Assembly: GCA_963798855.1 (NCBI GenBank)
Contig: CAWCUU010000002.1
Coordinates: 62,001 to 126,000, forward strand
Reading direction: 5' to 3'
Length of the DNA: 64,000 nucleotides
From: CAWCUU01 sp963798855
GTDB taxonomy: Bacteria > Gemmatimonadota > Gemmatimonadetes > Longimicrobiales > RSA9
Notes under the pieces: generated by a model
The model's input: only the letters and a program-made list of their open reading frames with translations
Database searches by the model: none
Told to the model about the DNA's origin: nothing
Program-made: the position numbers and the translations under genes
Part shown: piece by piece, positions 57,305 to 64,000 of the stretch
How the letters are laid out: each line of letters starts with the position of its first letter
Position numbering within the stretch: the first letter of the stretch is position 1

Positions 57305-57660
57305 GACCTGGACGAGTGGGTTCCGCTCGCGGCTTCGCGGGCCCGCCGCTCGTGCGGCGGCGTTCCGGCCCGGCTACGGGCTTCGGCGGGACCGGGGATC
57401 GGACCTGGACGAGTGGGTTCCGCTCGCGGCTTCGCGGGCCCGCCGCTCGTGCGGCGGGCTCCTGCCCGCCTACGGGCTTCGGCCGAACCGGGGATCGGAC
57501 CTGGACGAGTGGGTTCCGCTCGCGGCTTCGCGGGCCCGCCGCTCGTGCGGGCGTTCCGTCCCGGCGACGGCTCGGCCCGACCGGGGATGGGACCTGGACG
57601 AGTGGGTTCCGCTCGCGGCTTCGCGGGCCCGCCGCTCGTGCGGCGGGCTCCTGCCCGGGG
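57305..57660 (+). repeat. About 96-bp tandem repeat, four units, between tRNA-Thr and tRNA-Glu
   Basis: GACCTGGACGAGTGGGTTCC recurs at 57305, 57402, 57498 and 57591 (97, 96 and 93 apart). Each unit has CTCGCGGCTTCGCGGGCCCG and, in most, the hairpin CCCGCCGC-TCGT-GCGGCGGG (8-bp stem, TCGT loop). The GAGTGGGTTCCGCTCG core resembles that of the 142-bp block, but the sequences are otherwise different. Confidence 0.92.
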
Positions 57661-57703
57661 CGGATCGGTGGACGGGCGGATGGGTGGGTGGAGGGGCGGA
57701 ACG

Positions 57704-57775
57704 GCCCCCATCGTCTAACGGCTAGGACGCGAGGCTTTCAATCTCGTAATAGGGGTTCGATTCCCCTTGGGGGCA
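57704..57775 (+). tRNA. tRNA-Glu (TTC)
   Basis: Acceptor GCCCCCA/TGGGGGC, anticodon loop CTTTCAA with stem CGAGG/TCTCG (one G·T), T loop TTCGATT, discriminator A. Confidence 0.95.
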
Positions 57776-57816
57776 TGGGTGGGTGCGGCCGCGCTGGCGG
57801 TCGCGGTGAGAACGAC

Positions 57817-57889
57817 GCGGGCGTAGCTCAGTTGGTAGAGCGTCACGTTGCCAACGTGAAGGTCGCCGGTTCGAGACCGGTCGCCCGCT
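57817..57889 (+). tRNA. tRNA-Gly (GCC)
   Basis: Acceptor GCGGGCG/CGCCCGC, anticodon arm TCACG-TTGCCAA-CGTGA, discriminator T. Confidence 0.96.
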
Positions 57890-57942
57890 CTCGTGCAGCA
57901 GGAAGAAGTTCGTCGTGAGCGCGCGGTCGATGGCCGCGCCCG

Positions 57943-58016
57943 GGGGCTGTAGCTCAGCTGGTTAGAGTGCCGGTCTGTCACACCGGAGGTCGCGGGTTCA
58001 AATCCCGTCAGCCCCG
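57943..58016 (+). tRNA. tRNA-Asp (GTC)
   Basis: Acceptor GGGGCTG/CAGCCCC, anticodon arm CCGGT-CTGTCAC-ACCGG, T loop TTCAAAT, discriminator G. Confidence 0.96.
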
Positions 58017-58119
58017 CTGGAGCAGGTAGGTCGAAGGGCGATGGATCGTGGATGGCGACGTCGCCCCGATGTTTGACAAGCGAGGTCGGGCTCTCGAGAG
58101 CCGCCGATGACGGCGGTAC

Positions 58120-58192
58120 GGGGCTGTAGCTCAGTTGGGAGAGCGCCTGAATGGCATTCAGGAGGTCAGGGGTTCGACTCCCCTCAGCTCCA
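58120..58192 (+). tRNA. tRNA-Ala (GGC)
   Basis: Acceptor GGGGCTG/CAGCTCC with the identity wobble G3·T70, anticodon arm CCTGA-ATGGCAT-TCAGG, discriminator A. Confidence 0.96.
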
Positions 58193-58211
58193 TCGGCCCG
58201 GATGACGGCAG

Positions 58212-58295
<84 letters not shown>

Positions 58296-58337
58296 TTTCG
58301 TCGTCGTCCCGCGCGGCAACGCCGCGCGACGGCCGTG

Positions 58338-58421
58338 GCCCACGTGCTGGAATTGGTAGACAGGCTGGTTTGAGGGACCAGTGCCGGAAACGGCGTACAG
58401 GTTCGAGTCCTGTCGTGGGCA
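58338..58421 (+). tRNA. tRNA-Leu (GAG)
   Basis: Acceptor GCCCACG/CGTGGGC, anticodon arm CTGGT-TTGAGGG-ACCAG, long variable arm, discriminator A. Confidence 0.96.
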
Positions 58422-58471
58422 TCGTTTCGCCGCTCGCGGCGCGATATTCTCGAGAGGCGGGGATGAGCCAT

Positions 58472-58545
58472 GCGCCCGTAGCTCAACTGGATAGAGCGTT
58501 GGACTACGGATCCAAAGGCTGGGGGTTCGACTCCTCCCGGGCGCG
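58472..58545 (+). tRNA. tRNA-Arg (ACG)
   Basis: Acceptor GCGCCCG/CGGGCGC, anticodon arm TTGGA-CTACGGA-TCCAA, discriminator G. A34 would be read as inosine after TadA editing. Confidence 0.96.
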
Positions 58546-58599
58546 TTCGATCCGGCGGGAGCTCCGGCGATCCCGTCGCGTCGCAGAGACAGTGGACGA

Positions 58600-58683
58600 G
58601 GTGGGGTACCGAAGCGGCTAAACGGGGCAGACTGTAAATCTGCTGGCGCTACGCCTACGAAGGTTCGAATCCTTCCCCCACCA
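58600..58683 (+). tRNA. tRNA-Tyr (GTA)
   Basis: Acceptor GGTGGGG/CCCCACC, anticodon arm GCAGA-CTGTAAA-TCTGC, long variable arm as in bacterial tRNA-Tyr, discriminator A. Confidence 0.96.
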
Positions 58684-58685
58684 CT

Positions 58686-58759
<74 letters not shown>

Positions 58760-58811
58760 TGTGTGGGATGGGGGGCCGGATCGTCCGGCGACGAGGATGT
58801 TCAGCAGGTAT

Positions 58812-58884
58812 GGGGCTGTAGCTCAGTTGGGAGAGCGCTGCAATCGCACTGCAGAGGTCAGGGGTTCGACTCCCCTCAGCTCCA
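58812..58884 (+). tRNA. tRNA-Ala (CGC)
   Basis: Same body as tRNA-Ala (GGC) except the anticodon arm CTGCA-ATCGCAC-TGCAG; G3·T70 present. A duplication followed by anticodon-arm change is likely. Confidence 0.96.
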
Positions 58885-58889
58885 CTCGC

Positions 58890-58962
58890 GCCACCTTAGC
58901 TCAGTCGGTAGAGCACATCATTCGTAATGATGGGGTCGTCGGTTCGAGTCCGACAGGTGGCT
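58890..58962 (+). tRNA. tRNA-Thr (CGT)
   Basis: Acceptor GCCACCT/AGGTGGC, anticodon arm CATCA-TTCGTAA-TGATG, discriminator T. Confidence 0.96.
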
Positions 58963-58968
58963 CTCGAC

Positions 58969-59041
58969 GCGGGAGTAGCTCAGTTGGCAGAGCATCAGCT
59001 TCCCAAGCTGAGGGTCGCGGGTTCGAGCCCCGTCTCCCGCT
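58969..59041 (+). tRNA. tRNA-Gly (CCC)
   Basis: Acceptor GCGGGAG/CTCCCGC, anticodon arm TCAGC-TTCCCAA-GCTGA, discriminator T. Followed by about 1.1 kb of repeats before the next tRNA. Confidence 0.96.
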
Positions 59042-59099
59042 CGTTCGGCCCGGCCAGCCTCCGACATGCGGACGCTGGTCAGGCTACTGTATCGCACGA

Positions 59100-59515
59100 G
59101 CGAGCGGCACGAGCCGCACGCCGCTCGGAGTGGGAGCCGAACCCACTCCTCGCGGTGCCGCGACATGGCGGCCGCGATGATGCGGACGCCTTGGCCGGCG
59201 AGAACATCGACCGGAGCGGTTGGTGTGCATCGCTCGCAGCGCGCAAGCGTGCGGACGAGCCGCACGCCGCTCGGAGTGGGAGCCGAACCCACTCCTCGCG
59301 GTACCGCGACATGGCGGCCGCGATGATGCGGACGCACGGGCCGGCGAGAACATCGACCGGAGCGGTTGGTGTGCATCGCTCGCAGCGCGCAAGCGTGCGG
59401 ACGAGCCGCACGCCGCTCGGAGTGGGAGCCGAACCCACTCCTCGCGGTACCGCGACATGGCGGCCGCGATGATGCGGACGCACGGGCCGGCGAGAACATC
59501 GACCGGAGCGGTTAG
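59100..59515 (+). repeat. About 147-bp tandem repeat, nearly three units, after tRNA-Gly
   Basis: CCGCACGCCGCTCGGAGTGG recurs at 59114, 59260 and 59407 (146 and 147 apart). Two hairpins per unit: GGAGTGGG-AGCCGAA-CCCACTCC and, bridging unit junctions, GCGTGCGG-ACGAG-CCGCACGC. GACATGGCGGCCGCGATGAT lies between. Near-identical units imply recent amplification. Confidence 0.92.
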
Positions 59516-59569
59516 GAAGTGTGGCGATCAGGTCATCGCGACTGCGCGAGCATGGTGCCGCGTTGACCG

Positions 59570-60105
59570 CGGCGCCCGGACCCGCGGGAAGTGGGTCTCG
59601 CTCGCATCCTGGGGGCGCGCCACTCGTGTGGCGCGCGTGATGCTGGAGGGAGATCGCGCCGGGCGAGGTCATCGCGGGCGGCGCCGAGCATCACGACAGG
59701 GCGACCGCAGCGCCCCGACCCGCGGGAAGTGGGTCTCGCTCGCATCGTAGGGGCGCGCCACTCGGGTGGCGCGCGCGATGCTTGGGGAGAGACGGGACGC
59801 TCTTGGGAGGTGGGAGGTGGGGAGGCGAGACTGCGCCGAGCAGCTCATGCCGCCGCGGTGAGCATCGCGCCGCGGTGGCCGAGATGCCCGGAACCGCGAC
59901 GAGTGGGTCTCGCCCGCATCCTGGGGGCGCCACTCGTGTGGCGCGCGTGATGCTGGAGGGAGACGGCGCCGGGAACGGTCATCGTGGCCGCGGTGAGCAT
60001 CGGGCGAAGGCGATCGCGGCCTGCGGACCCGCGACGATTGGGTCTCGCTCGCATCGTAGGGGCGCGCCACTCGTGTGGCGCGCGCGATGCTGAGGAAAGG
60101 CTGGA
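59570..60105 (+). repeat. Diverged 136-174-bp repeats, four units, before tRNA-Gln
   Basis: GTGGGTCTCG (TTGGGTCTCG in the last) recurs at 59591, 59729, 59903 and 60039. Each unit carries a GCGCGCCAC-TCGT-GTGGCGCGC hairpin or a variant, as in the 142-bp block, so both blocks share an ancestor. These units are less alike than in the other blocks, suggesting an older array. Confidence 0.85.
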
Positions 60106-60158
60106 CATTGTCAAGCTTGAGGGATGGGGAGGCGAGACGGGAGGTGGGGAGGCGAGAC

Positions 60159-60231
60159 TGCCCCTTGGTGTAATTGGCAACACGCCTGACTCTGGATCAG
60201 GAGAGTCCTGGTTCGAACCCAGGAGGGGCAA
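60159..60231 (+). tRNA. tRNA-Gln (CTG)
   Basis: Acceptor TGCCCCT/AGGGGCA, anticodon arm CCTGA-CTCTGGA-TCAGG, T loop TTCGAAC, discriminator A. Confidence 0.96.
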
Positions 60232-60287
60232 CTGGCAGGGCGGTCGGAGGGCCCGGCGATGGCCGGGGCGCGGCCGTTCCGGGCCTT

Positions 60288-60374
60288 GGAGAGGTGGCCG
60301 AGAGGCTTAAGGCGGCGCCCTGCTAAGGCGTTTGGGCCGAAGGGCCCTCGAGGGTTCGAATCCCTCCCTCTCCG
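60288..60374 (+). tRNA. tRNA-Ser (GCT)
   Basis: Acceptor GGAGAGG/CCTCTCC, anticodon loop CTGCTAA with stem GCGCC/GGCGT, long variable arm, discriminator G. Confidence 0.96.
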
Positions 60375-60440
60375 CTGGAAGGGGCGACGTCGCCTCGAGG
60401 GCGCACGGCGCGGCCGCCCGGCTTCGCGACGACGGCTCGG

Positions 60441-60526
60441 GGACGGGTGGCCGAGCGGCTTAAGGCGCACGATTGGAAATCGTGTGGGGTGAATAGCCCT
60501 CGTGGGTTCGAATCCCACCCCGTCCG
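60441..60526 (+). tRNA. tRNA-Ser (GGA)
   Basis: Acceptor GGACGGG/CCCGTCC, anticodon arm CACGA-TTGGAAA-TCGTG, long variable arm, discriminator G. Confidence 0.96.
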
Positions 60527-60574
60527 CTGGAGTGGCAAGACACGGCCGACGCTCCACCAGAGGAGCTCGGCTTT

Positions 60575-60648
60575 CGGGGAGTAGCTCAGCTTGGTAGAGC
60601 ACTGCGTTCGGGACGCAGGGGTCGCTGGTTCAAATCCAGTCTCCCCGA
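60575..60648 (+). tRNA. tRNA-Pro (CGG)
   Basis: Acceptor CGGGGAG/CTCCCCG, anticodon arm CTGCG-TTCGGGA-CGCAG, discriminator A. Last tRNA, 35 bases before the terminator. Confidence 0.96.
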
Positions 60649-60683
60649 CTGGTGGCTGACAGGGACATGCTCGTGAGTACGAC

Positions 60684-60722
60684 AAGCCCGGCGGGCCTTC
60701 GGTGCCGCCGGGCTTTTTTTTC
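60684..60722 (+). terminator. Strong intrinsic terminator of the tRNA cluster
   Basis: AAGCCCGGCGG and CCGCCGGGCTT form an 11-bp stem with a short loop, followed by a run of eight or more T. It is the first full terminator after the promoter at 55798. Confidence 0.93.
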
Positions 60723-60803
60723 GGGCTGCAACCCGTGAACCGTCCAGGGGCCTCCATGAAGTCGCAATACGTCGAGAAAGTCGACGTTCGTAGCCCGGAA
60801 AAC

Positions 60804-61337
60804 TCAACCTTCGGCCTCTGCGCTATCCTTCGCGGTGGGCGCGGAAGGCGGGGTCATGTGCCCAAGCTGCTTGAGGCCGGCCATGTTGTCCCAGGTGACC
60901 CACCACTCGGCGATCTTGCCTCCCTCGAACCGCAACATCCCCGAGAAGTCGAGGTCCATCTGCTTGCCGCTCGCGGGATAGGGGCCCATGGGGCCTTCCT
61001 GGGTGCCGTGCAGCGTGCACCAAACCCCCATCAGGTCCCCTTCGGCGGCGGTCATGGGGCAGGCGATTCGCCAGTCGGGCATCTCCGCCGTGCTCGCCTC
61101 GAGGTACGCCTTGAAGGGCTCCACCCCCTTCATCGTCTCCATGCCGGGCGTCGCCTGACTGTGCCGCACCATCTCGGCCGTTAGCAGCGTGTCCAGGCGC
61201 TCGAAGTCGCGATCGTTCTGGGCGTCCACGAACGCCTGGAAGGCGATTCGATTCCTCTCCTCCGGACCTCCGGGCGGGGAGCAGGCGGCCGTCGCCGCCC
61301 ACGTGAGCGCCGCGAGGGCGATCATCAGTCGGCTCAT
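60804..61337 (-). CDS. SnoaL-like (ester cyclase/NTF2-fold) lipoprotein
   Basis: A 177-residue lipoprotein (LMIALAALTWAATAACSPPG, Cys lipidated). The NTF2-like domain is visible: NRIAFQAFVDAQNDRDFERL, DTLLTAEMVRHSQATPGM, EMPDWRIACPMTAAEGDLMG-VW and LDFSGMLRFEGGKIAEWWVT. SnoaL-like ester cyclases act on polyketides, but most such proteins are uncharacterised. GGAGG lies six bases before ATG 61337. The decayed gene at 18483 is of the same type. A MITE copy begins 31 bases upstream. Confidence 0.85.
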   Translation of the reverse strand: MSRLMIALAALTWAATAACSPPGGPEERNRIAFQAFVDAQNDRDFERLDTLLTAEMVRHSQATPGMETMKGVEPFKAYLEASTAEMPDWRIACPMTAAEGDLMGVWCTLHGTQEGPMGPYPASGKQMDLDFSGMLRFEGGKIAEWWVTWDNMAGLKQLGHMTPPSAPTAKDSAEAEG

Positions 61338-61367
61338 CGGGTGCCTCCGTCTCTGGCGAACGAAGTC

Positions 61368-61648
61368 TAACAGGTCGCTGAAGAACTGGAGCGAGCCGCG
61401 TTGCGGGCGCCACGGGGCCGGATCCGAGGCGGCGCGACGACGCAATGTCGCACGCCATCGGGGAGGAGCACCAACGCTGGAGATGGCCCCGTGCCGCCCG
61501 CAACCCGAAGGGCGCATGGCGGTTGCGCGGGTGACCCTTCGTTTCTCGTCGTCACCAATGCGCAGGGCATCGCTTCCTCCTCTTTCCTCGGCTGACCCGC
61601 GCAAGCGCCACACGCGCGGCCGCACCCCAGTTCTTCAGCGACCTGCTA
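61368..61648 (+). mobile_element. MITE-like element, copy 3 (diverged)
   Basis: TAACAGGTCGCTGAAGAACT (61368) and AGTTCTTCAGCGACCTGCTA (to 61648) are inverted terminal repeats of at least 20 bp, with TA at both ends. The left 140 bases resemble copy 2 (GCGAGCCGCGTTGCG-GCGCCACGG…); the right half has diverged. No transposase is encoded. It lies directly upstream of the SnoaL-like gene. Confidence 0.75.
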
Positions 61649-61699
61649 ATTGTACGAGCGTCAGGCCCTGACCGCCCTTCCATGCGCCGCTGGGGCTTT

Positions 61700-62056
61700 T
61701 CAGCTACCGGCCACCCTTCGGAAGTGCTTCGCCGCCCCGGGGCGGAACAGGAAGAAGGCGACGGCGCCGAAGATCGCGACGTGCGCCAGCAGCTCGCCCA
61801 GGTGTCCGACGCTGAGGGCAACATGGAACGCCATCCACGCGGCGAGCAGCCAGCGCGCCCAGTTCCGGCCGTAGAAGACGAACACGCCGCCGACCGCCGC
61901 GGCGACGCCGATCGCAATGACCAGGACGTCGTCGCCCGCCAAGTGGCCGGGCGCACCCGCCCCGAAGAGCGGGGCAAGACCCCGATAGAGGTCGAGGCAG
62001 CCGAGCGCGAGGAAGAGCGCGCTGATGACGACGATCGAAGGCGATGGCTTTGGCAT
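61700..62056 (-). CDS. Small four-helix membrane protein, unknown function
   Basis: A 118-residue protein with four hydrophobic segments: IVVISALFLALGCLDLYRGL, DDVLVIAIGVAAAVGGVFVF, WLLAAWMAFHVALSVGHLGE and LAHVAIFGAVAFFLFRP. GRNWARWLL in the loop is typical of DoxX-like or DUF-type small membrane proteins, but no family is certain. CGGGAGCGACTC precedes the ATG. It is divergent from padR and a half-copy of the PadR operator (ACGATATA, about 62091) lies in its upstream region. Confidence 0.65.
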   Translation of the reverse strand: MPKPSPSIVVISALFLALGCLDLYRGLAPLFGAGAPGHLAGDDVLVIAIGVAAAVGGVFVFYGRNWARWLLAAWMAFHVALSVGHLGELLAHVAIFGAVAFFLFRPGAAKHFRRVAGS

Positions 62057-62159
62057 GAGTCGCTCCCGGATCGTTGGCGATGCTACGGGCACGATATACC
62101 TCGCCTCCGCGATGCGGAATGGAGTCGCGTCCATCACCTTGACCGACCGGCCCGACGAA

Positions 62160-62180
62160 CTATATCGTGAGACGATATAG
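62160..62180 (+). promoter_or_regulatory. Perfect 21-bp operator dyad upstream of padR
   Basis: CTATATCGT (62160-62168) and ACGATATAG (62172-62180) are exact complements around GAG, 27 bases before the padR start. Position and symmetry fit autoregulation by the PadR-like protein. A half-site, ACGATATA, lies at about 62091-62098 in the divergent spacer. Confidence 0.8.
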
Positions 62181-62207
62181 AGACGCGACCCTACCTCGAG
62201 GCATCCG

Positions 62208-62567
62208 ATGAGCAAGGCTGGCCGAGACCCCGAAGCGCTGCTGCCGCTCAGCGAGCCGGTGTTCCGGATCCTGCTCGCGCTCGCCGACCGGCCGCGGCAC
62301 GGCTACGCGATCATGAGCGACGTCGAGGAACGGACGGGCGGTCGGCTGCGGCTTGGACCGGGCACCGTCTACGGCGCGATCAAGCGGCTGCGCGAGCAGG
62401 GGGTCGTCGAGGAGGTGGAGGGCGTGGAGAGCGACGACGAGCGGCGTCGCTATTACGCCCTTACGTCGTTCGGGCGCACGGTGGCGGGTCTGGAGGCGCA
62501 GCGGCTGGATGCGCTGCTCCGGACCGCGCGGATGAAGCGGCTGCTTCCGCTGCCGGGAACGCGGTGA
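62208..62567 (+). CDS. PadR-family transcriptional regulator
   Basis: A 119-residue winged-helix repressor: SEPVFRILLALADRPRHGYA-IM, EERTGGRLRLGPGTVYGAIK, RLREQGVVEEVEGVESDDER and RYYALTSFGRTVAGLEA. The R-H-G-Y and L-x-x-G-T-V/L-Y motifs mark PadR. It belongs to the small PadR type that normally precedes ADOP permease genes. Its stop overlaps the start of the next gene (TGATG). Confidence 0.94.
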   Translation: MSKAGRDPEALLPLSEPVFRILLALADRPRHGYAIMSDVEERTGGRLRLGPGTVYGAIKRLREQGVVEEVEGVESDDERRRYYALTSFGRTVAGLEAQRLDALLRTARMKRLLPLPGTR

Positions 62568-64000
62568 TGGACGGCGGCGAGCGCCGGAGCCGGGCGGAGC
62601 GGATCTACGCGGTGTTGCTCCGGCTCTATCCGGGCGAATTCAGGGAGGAGTACGGTGCGCAGATGCTGCGCGCGTTCGCGGACTGGCGCCGGAGCGAGCG
62701 GGAGTCGGGATCGGCGTCGTCGCGCTCGGTCTGGTGGGCGGCGCTGCTGGACCTGGGCCGCAGCGTACCGTCCGAGTGGTGGACCTCGTGGCGGAGCGGC
62801 GTCGGCGCATCCGCCCGGTCGAAAGGCCCGGAGCGTCCACCCTACGGCCCGGCGGCGGTAGCCGGACTCGTGGTCCTCCTCCTTTACGTGGTGACGCTCG
62901 CCCCCGGGATCGGCTTCTGGGATTCGGCCGAGTATACGACGGCCGCTCACACCCTTGGCATTCCGCACCCGCCGGGAAGCCCGCTGTTCGTGCTGGTCGC
63001 GCACGTGTGGGAGATGGCGACGTCGCCGCTCGGGCTGCCGGTGGCCGTGCGGGTGAACCTGCTCAGCGCGATTCTGTCGGCCGCGGCGCACGCGTGCTGG
63101 TTCCTGGTCGTGGATCGCATGCTGGCCGCGCGCACGAGCGACGTCTTCGTGCGGCGCTGCAGCGCCGCCGCGGCGGTGGCGCTGAGCGCGACGGCGTTCA
63201 CCGTCTGGAGCCAGTCGAACGTGAACGAGAAGGTCTACGCGATCTCCTTCTTCACGACCGCTCTCGTGAGCTGGCTGGTCCTGCGCTGGCGCGACACTCG
63301 CCGGATGCGGACGCTGGGTCTGATCCTGGCGATCCTGGTGGTTACGGCGACGAACCACCTGATGGGGGTGCTGGTCGGGCCGGCGCTCGCGCTCTTCGTG
63401 CTGCTGGTGGACCGGCGACTGCCGGTGCGGCCCCGCGCCTGGCTGGCGGCGGCCGGTATTGTCGCCATCGGGCTCACGCCGCAGTTCTTCCTGCCGATCC
63501 GCGCCGCGCAGCGCCCGATCCTGGACGAAGGTCAGCCCGAGTGTGCGTCGGCAACCGGCACCGTGGCGAGCGTCTACACCTGGGGCGGAGCCGGCTGCCC
63601 CGCGCTGTCGGCGGTGCTGAGGCGGGAGCAGTACGCGAAGCCGTCGATGCTGTCCGACCCGAACGATCCCGTACGGCCGCGCGGAGGGGCGCTGCTCGGT
63701 GCGCAGCTGCTCAACTACGGCCAGTACTTCGACTGGCAGTGGGCGAGGTCCGTCGCGGGATTCGACCCGCTGTTCGGCGGATTCCGGCCGGCCCTCGCGC
63801 TCATCGTCCTGCTGCTCGGGGCGATCGGCCTCCGAGCGCAGTGGCGCGCGGACCGCGACTCCGCGATCTACCTCGCCGTGCTGTTCGCGACGCTGTCGGC
63901 AGGTCTGGTGCTGTATCTGAACTTCAAGTACGGCTACTCGATCGCGCGGGGCCGTCATCCCGATGTGCTGATGCACGAGGTTCGGGAGCGCGACTACTTC
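62567..64000 (+). CDS. DUF2723 membrane glycosyltransferase-like protein with ADOP-type N-terminal prefix (partial)
   Basis: An open frame of 478 residues runs off the window. Residues 1-85 (AERIYAVLLRLYPGEFREEY, GAQMLRAFADWRRSE) match the prefix domain found at the start of PadR-linked ADOP permeases. Instead of a permease it continues as DUF2723: GLVVLLLYVVTLAPGIGFWD, SAEYTTAAHTLGIPHPPGSP, NEKVYAISFFTTAL and HEVRERDYF at the end. DUF2723 proteins resemble TMEM260/PMT-type O-mannosyltransferases, with the D-S/G-x-E catalytic motif. The TGATG overlap with padR shows co-regulation. The fusion is unusual. Confidence 0.87.
   Translation, partial: MDGGERRSRAERIYAVLLRLYPGEFREEYGAQMLRAFADWRRSERESGSASSRSVWWAALLDLGRSVPSEWWTSWRSGVGASARSKGPERPPYGPAAVAGLVVLLLYVVTLAPGIGFWDSAEYTTAAHTLGIPHPPGSPLFVLVAHVWEMATSPLGLPVAVRVNLLSAILSAAAHACWFLVVDRMLAARTSDVFVRRCSAAAAVALSATAFTVWSQSNVNEKVYAISFFTTALVSWLVLRWRDTRRMRTLGLILAILVVTATNHLMGVLVGPALALFVLLVDRRLPVRPRAWLAAAGIVAIGLTPQFFLPIRAAQRPILDEGQPECASATGTVASVYTWGGAGCPALSAVLRREQYAKPSMLSDPNDPVRPRGGALLGAQLLNYGQYFDWQWARSVAGFDPLFGGFRPALALIVLLLGAIGLRAQWRADRDSAIYLAVLFATLSAGLVLYLNFKYGYSIARGRHPDVLMHEVRERDYF

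Overview
The window is GC-rich bacterial chromosomal DNA from a Gram-negative with lipid A/Kdo biosynthesis (waaA) and an aerobic respiratory chain (sdhCAB). Many secreted or lipoprotein enzymes, a PadR regulator whose partner gene carries an ADOP-type prefix, M56/TonB signalling genes and an M13 peptidase fit a Gemmatimonadota-like soil bacterium. That placement is inference. No rRNA gene, CRISPR array or phage structural gene was seen.

Layout. (1) Bases 1 to about 18,400 are accessory DNA: many small, mostly plus-strand genes (two hicBA toxin-antitoxin pairs, a pRiA4b ORF-3 protein, a RES fragment, GNAT, sulfotransferase, isochorismatase-like hydrolase, three RibD/DHFR-like reductases, SRPBCC plus its ArsR-type regulator, DinB, isoprenylcysteine methyltransferase-like, two amidohydrolases, two glyoxalase-fold proteins). 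Four spacers (181-298, 921-1137, 2099-2250, 3585-3727) look like integron attC sites, so at least the first 4 kb reads as a gene-cassette array without its integrase in view. A complete IS3-family element (11075-12524) sits inside. (2) 18.4-27.6 kb: a decayed SnoaL-like gene, M13 peptidase, a succinate dehydrogenase operon interrupted by a ring-cleaving dioxygenase gene, and a cold-shock gene with an unusual leader. (3) 27.9-35 kb: a GT39-type glycosyltransferase, DUF2071, a HisH-HisF-phosphatase trio whose HisH and HisF have lost their catalytic residues, and an ABC exporter. (4) 35.2-52.6 kb: response regulator/EAL pair, membrane MutS-like ATPase, DUF4015 protein, MoeB-rhodanese, waaA, an orphan D12-class DNA methyltransferase, a BlaI/M56/TonB locus with frameshifts and twin operators, a large hybrid histidine kinase and a lipoprotein peptidase. 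(5) 52.7-60.7 kb: leuS followed by a 21-gene tRNA cluster running from one strong promoter to one strong terminator, with five blocks of long hairpin-bearing tandem repeats in the spacers. (6) 60.8-64 kb: SnoaL-like lipoprotein, small membrane protein, and a PadR regulator with a perfect operator in front of a DUF2723 glycosyltransferase that runs off the end.

Across the window a non-coding element of about 190-280 bp with terminal inverted repeats occurs three times (35240, 52281, 61368). It looks like a MITE; one copy has rewritten the C-terminus of a gene. The strongest candidates for something undescribed are the catalytically dead HisH/HisF pair with its phosphatase, the repeat-filled tRNA operon, the MITE family, and the ADOP-prefix/DUF2723 fusion.
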